DNA from: ENR-C587 sp942493235
GTDB lineage: Bacteria > Bacteroidota > Ignavibacteria > Kapaibacteriales > UBA2268
Reading direction: 5' to 3'
NCBI GenBank assembly: GCA_942493235.1
Contig: OW818676.1
Location: 1,054,001-1,118,000 of the forward strand
Length of the DNA stretch: 64,000 bases
Shown: positions 63,870 through 64,000 of the stretch, in pieces
How the letters are laid out: every line of letters begins with the position of its first letter
Numbering within the stretch: position 1 is the stretch's first letter
Made by a program: the position numbers and the translations under genes
The notes under the pieces: generated by a model
The model's input: the letters and a program-made list of their open reading frames with translations, nothing else
The model's database searches: none
Told to the model about the DNA's origin: nothing

Positions 63870-64000
63870 ATGTATAAGCAATTACCGGAAAAGCTCTCAT
63901 ATTCAGAGCTTGAAAAAGACATATTGAAATTTTGGGAAGATAAAAGCATATTTGATAAATCCCTTGAACTCAGAAAAGAAGCCGAATATTTTAGCTTTTT
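63870..64000 (+). CDS. ileS: Isoleucine-tRNA ligase, N-terminus (cut by window edge)
   Basis: The first 43 residues are visible. MYKQLPEKLSYSELEKDILK followed by FWEDKSIFDKSLELR matches the N-terminus of IleS (ExEILxFWxExxIFEKSxxxR), just before the YxFYDGPP block that would contain the HIGH motif. The valyl and leucyl enzymes differ here. The call rests on a short stretch. Confidence 0.8.
   Translation, partial: MYKQLPEKLSYSELEKDILKFWEDKSIFDKSLELRKEAEYFSF

Overview
This AT-rich window most likely comes from a member of the Bacteroidota/Ignavibacteriota/Kapabacteria (FCB) group. The evidence is three secreted proteins ending in type IX secretion (T9SS) sorting domains, PorV/PorQ-like and FadL-like outer-membrane barrels, DUF5723 and DUF2795 proteins, Omp85 and OmpA-type envelope proteins, and several promoters of the Bacteroidetes TTG-N19/20-TAnnTTTG type. 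Several genes appear to start with TTG behind a Shine-Dalgarno-like sequence (gpsA, P-type ATPase, tig, probably hydG and the acyl-ligase fusion). The sequence alone does not fix the genus.

Layout. 1-5.3 kb: the 3' end of an IS1634/IS4-type transposase, a secreted CAP-domain protein with a T9SS tail, and a large OmpA-like protein. 5.3-15 kb: hydG, adenine deaminase, a RelE-type toxin-antitoxin pair between 67-bp direct repeats, ADP-forming acyl-CoA synthetase and a PhoU-like/Pit phosphate uptake pair. 15.5-22.6 kb: an EF-G paralogue, a histidine-kinase-like protein that has lost its key residues, a TPR membrane protein, a very small T9SS-tailed protein and a PorV/PorQ-like barrel. 22.8-27 kb: plsY-gpsA, rimO and a DUF2795 protein. 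27-35 kb: an Omp85 protein, an MlaEFD-like lipid transporter and a calcium-type P-ATPase. 35.8-43.5 kb: tRNA-Leu(UAG), trigger factor, a ligase-ACP-acyltransferase fusion, a low-complexity lipoprotein with a recent 120-bp duplication and a FadL-like protein. 43.8-49.4 kb: a thioredoxin-like lipoprotein, an EVE protein, a GT10 fucosyltransferase-like enzyme, and a minus-strand lipoprotein/DUF5723/trpF set. 50.5-64 kb: acyl-CoA dehydrogenase, a Y-X6-K enoyl-ACP reductase, hydE, a 1406-residue subtilase with a T9SS tail, ftsH, two unknown overlapping genes, an acyltransferase and the start of ileS.

The genes point to a fermentative or facultatively anaerobic heterotroph: [FeFe]-hydrogenase maturases and ADP-forming acyl-CoA synthetase, with substantial envelope lipid synthesis and export. 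HydF and the hydrogenase itself are not in the window.

The least expected content lies between the genes. Most long intergenic gaps hold several families of non-coding repeats: a ~130-bp MITE-like palindrome (six copies), a ~148-bp modular unit made of small hairpins, 300-525-bp elements bounded by ~25-bp inverted repeats, 14-nt G-rich tandem arrays, and small hairpins whose stems change on both sides while loops stay constant. No transposase for them is visible here. These repeats are the best candidate for something undescribed. I could not search databases, so novelty is not established.
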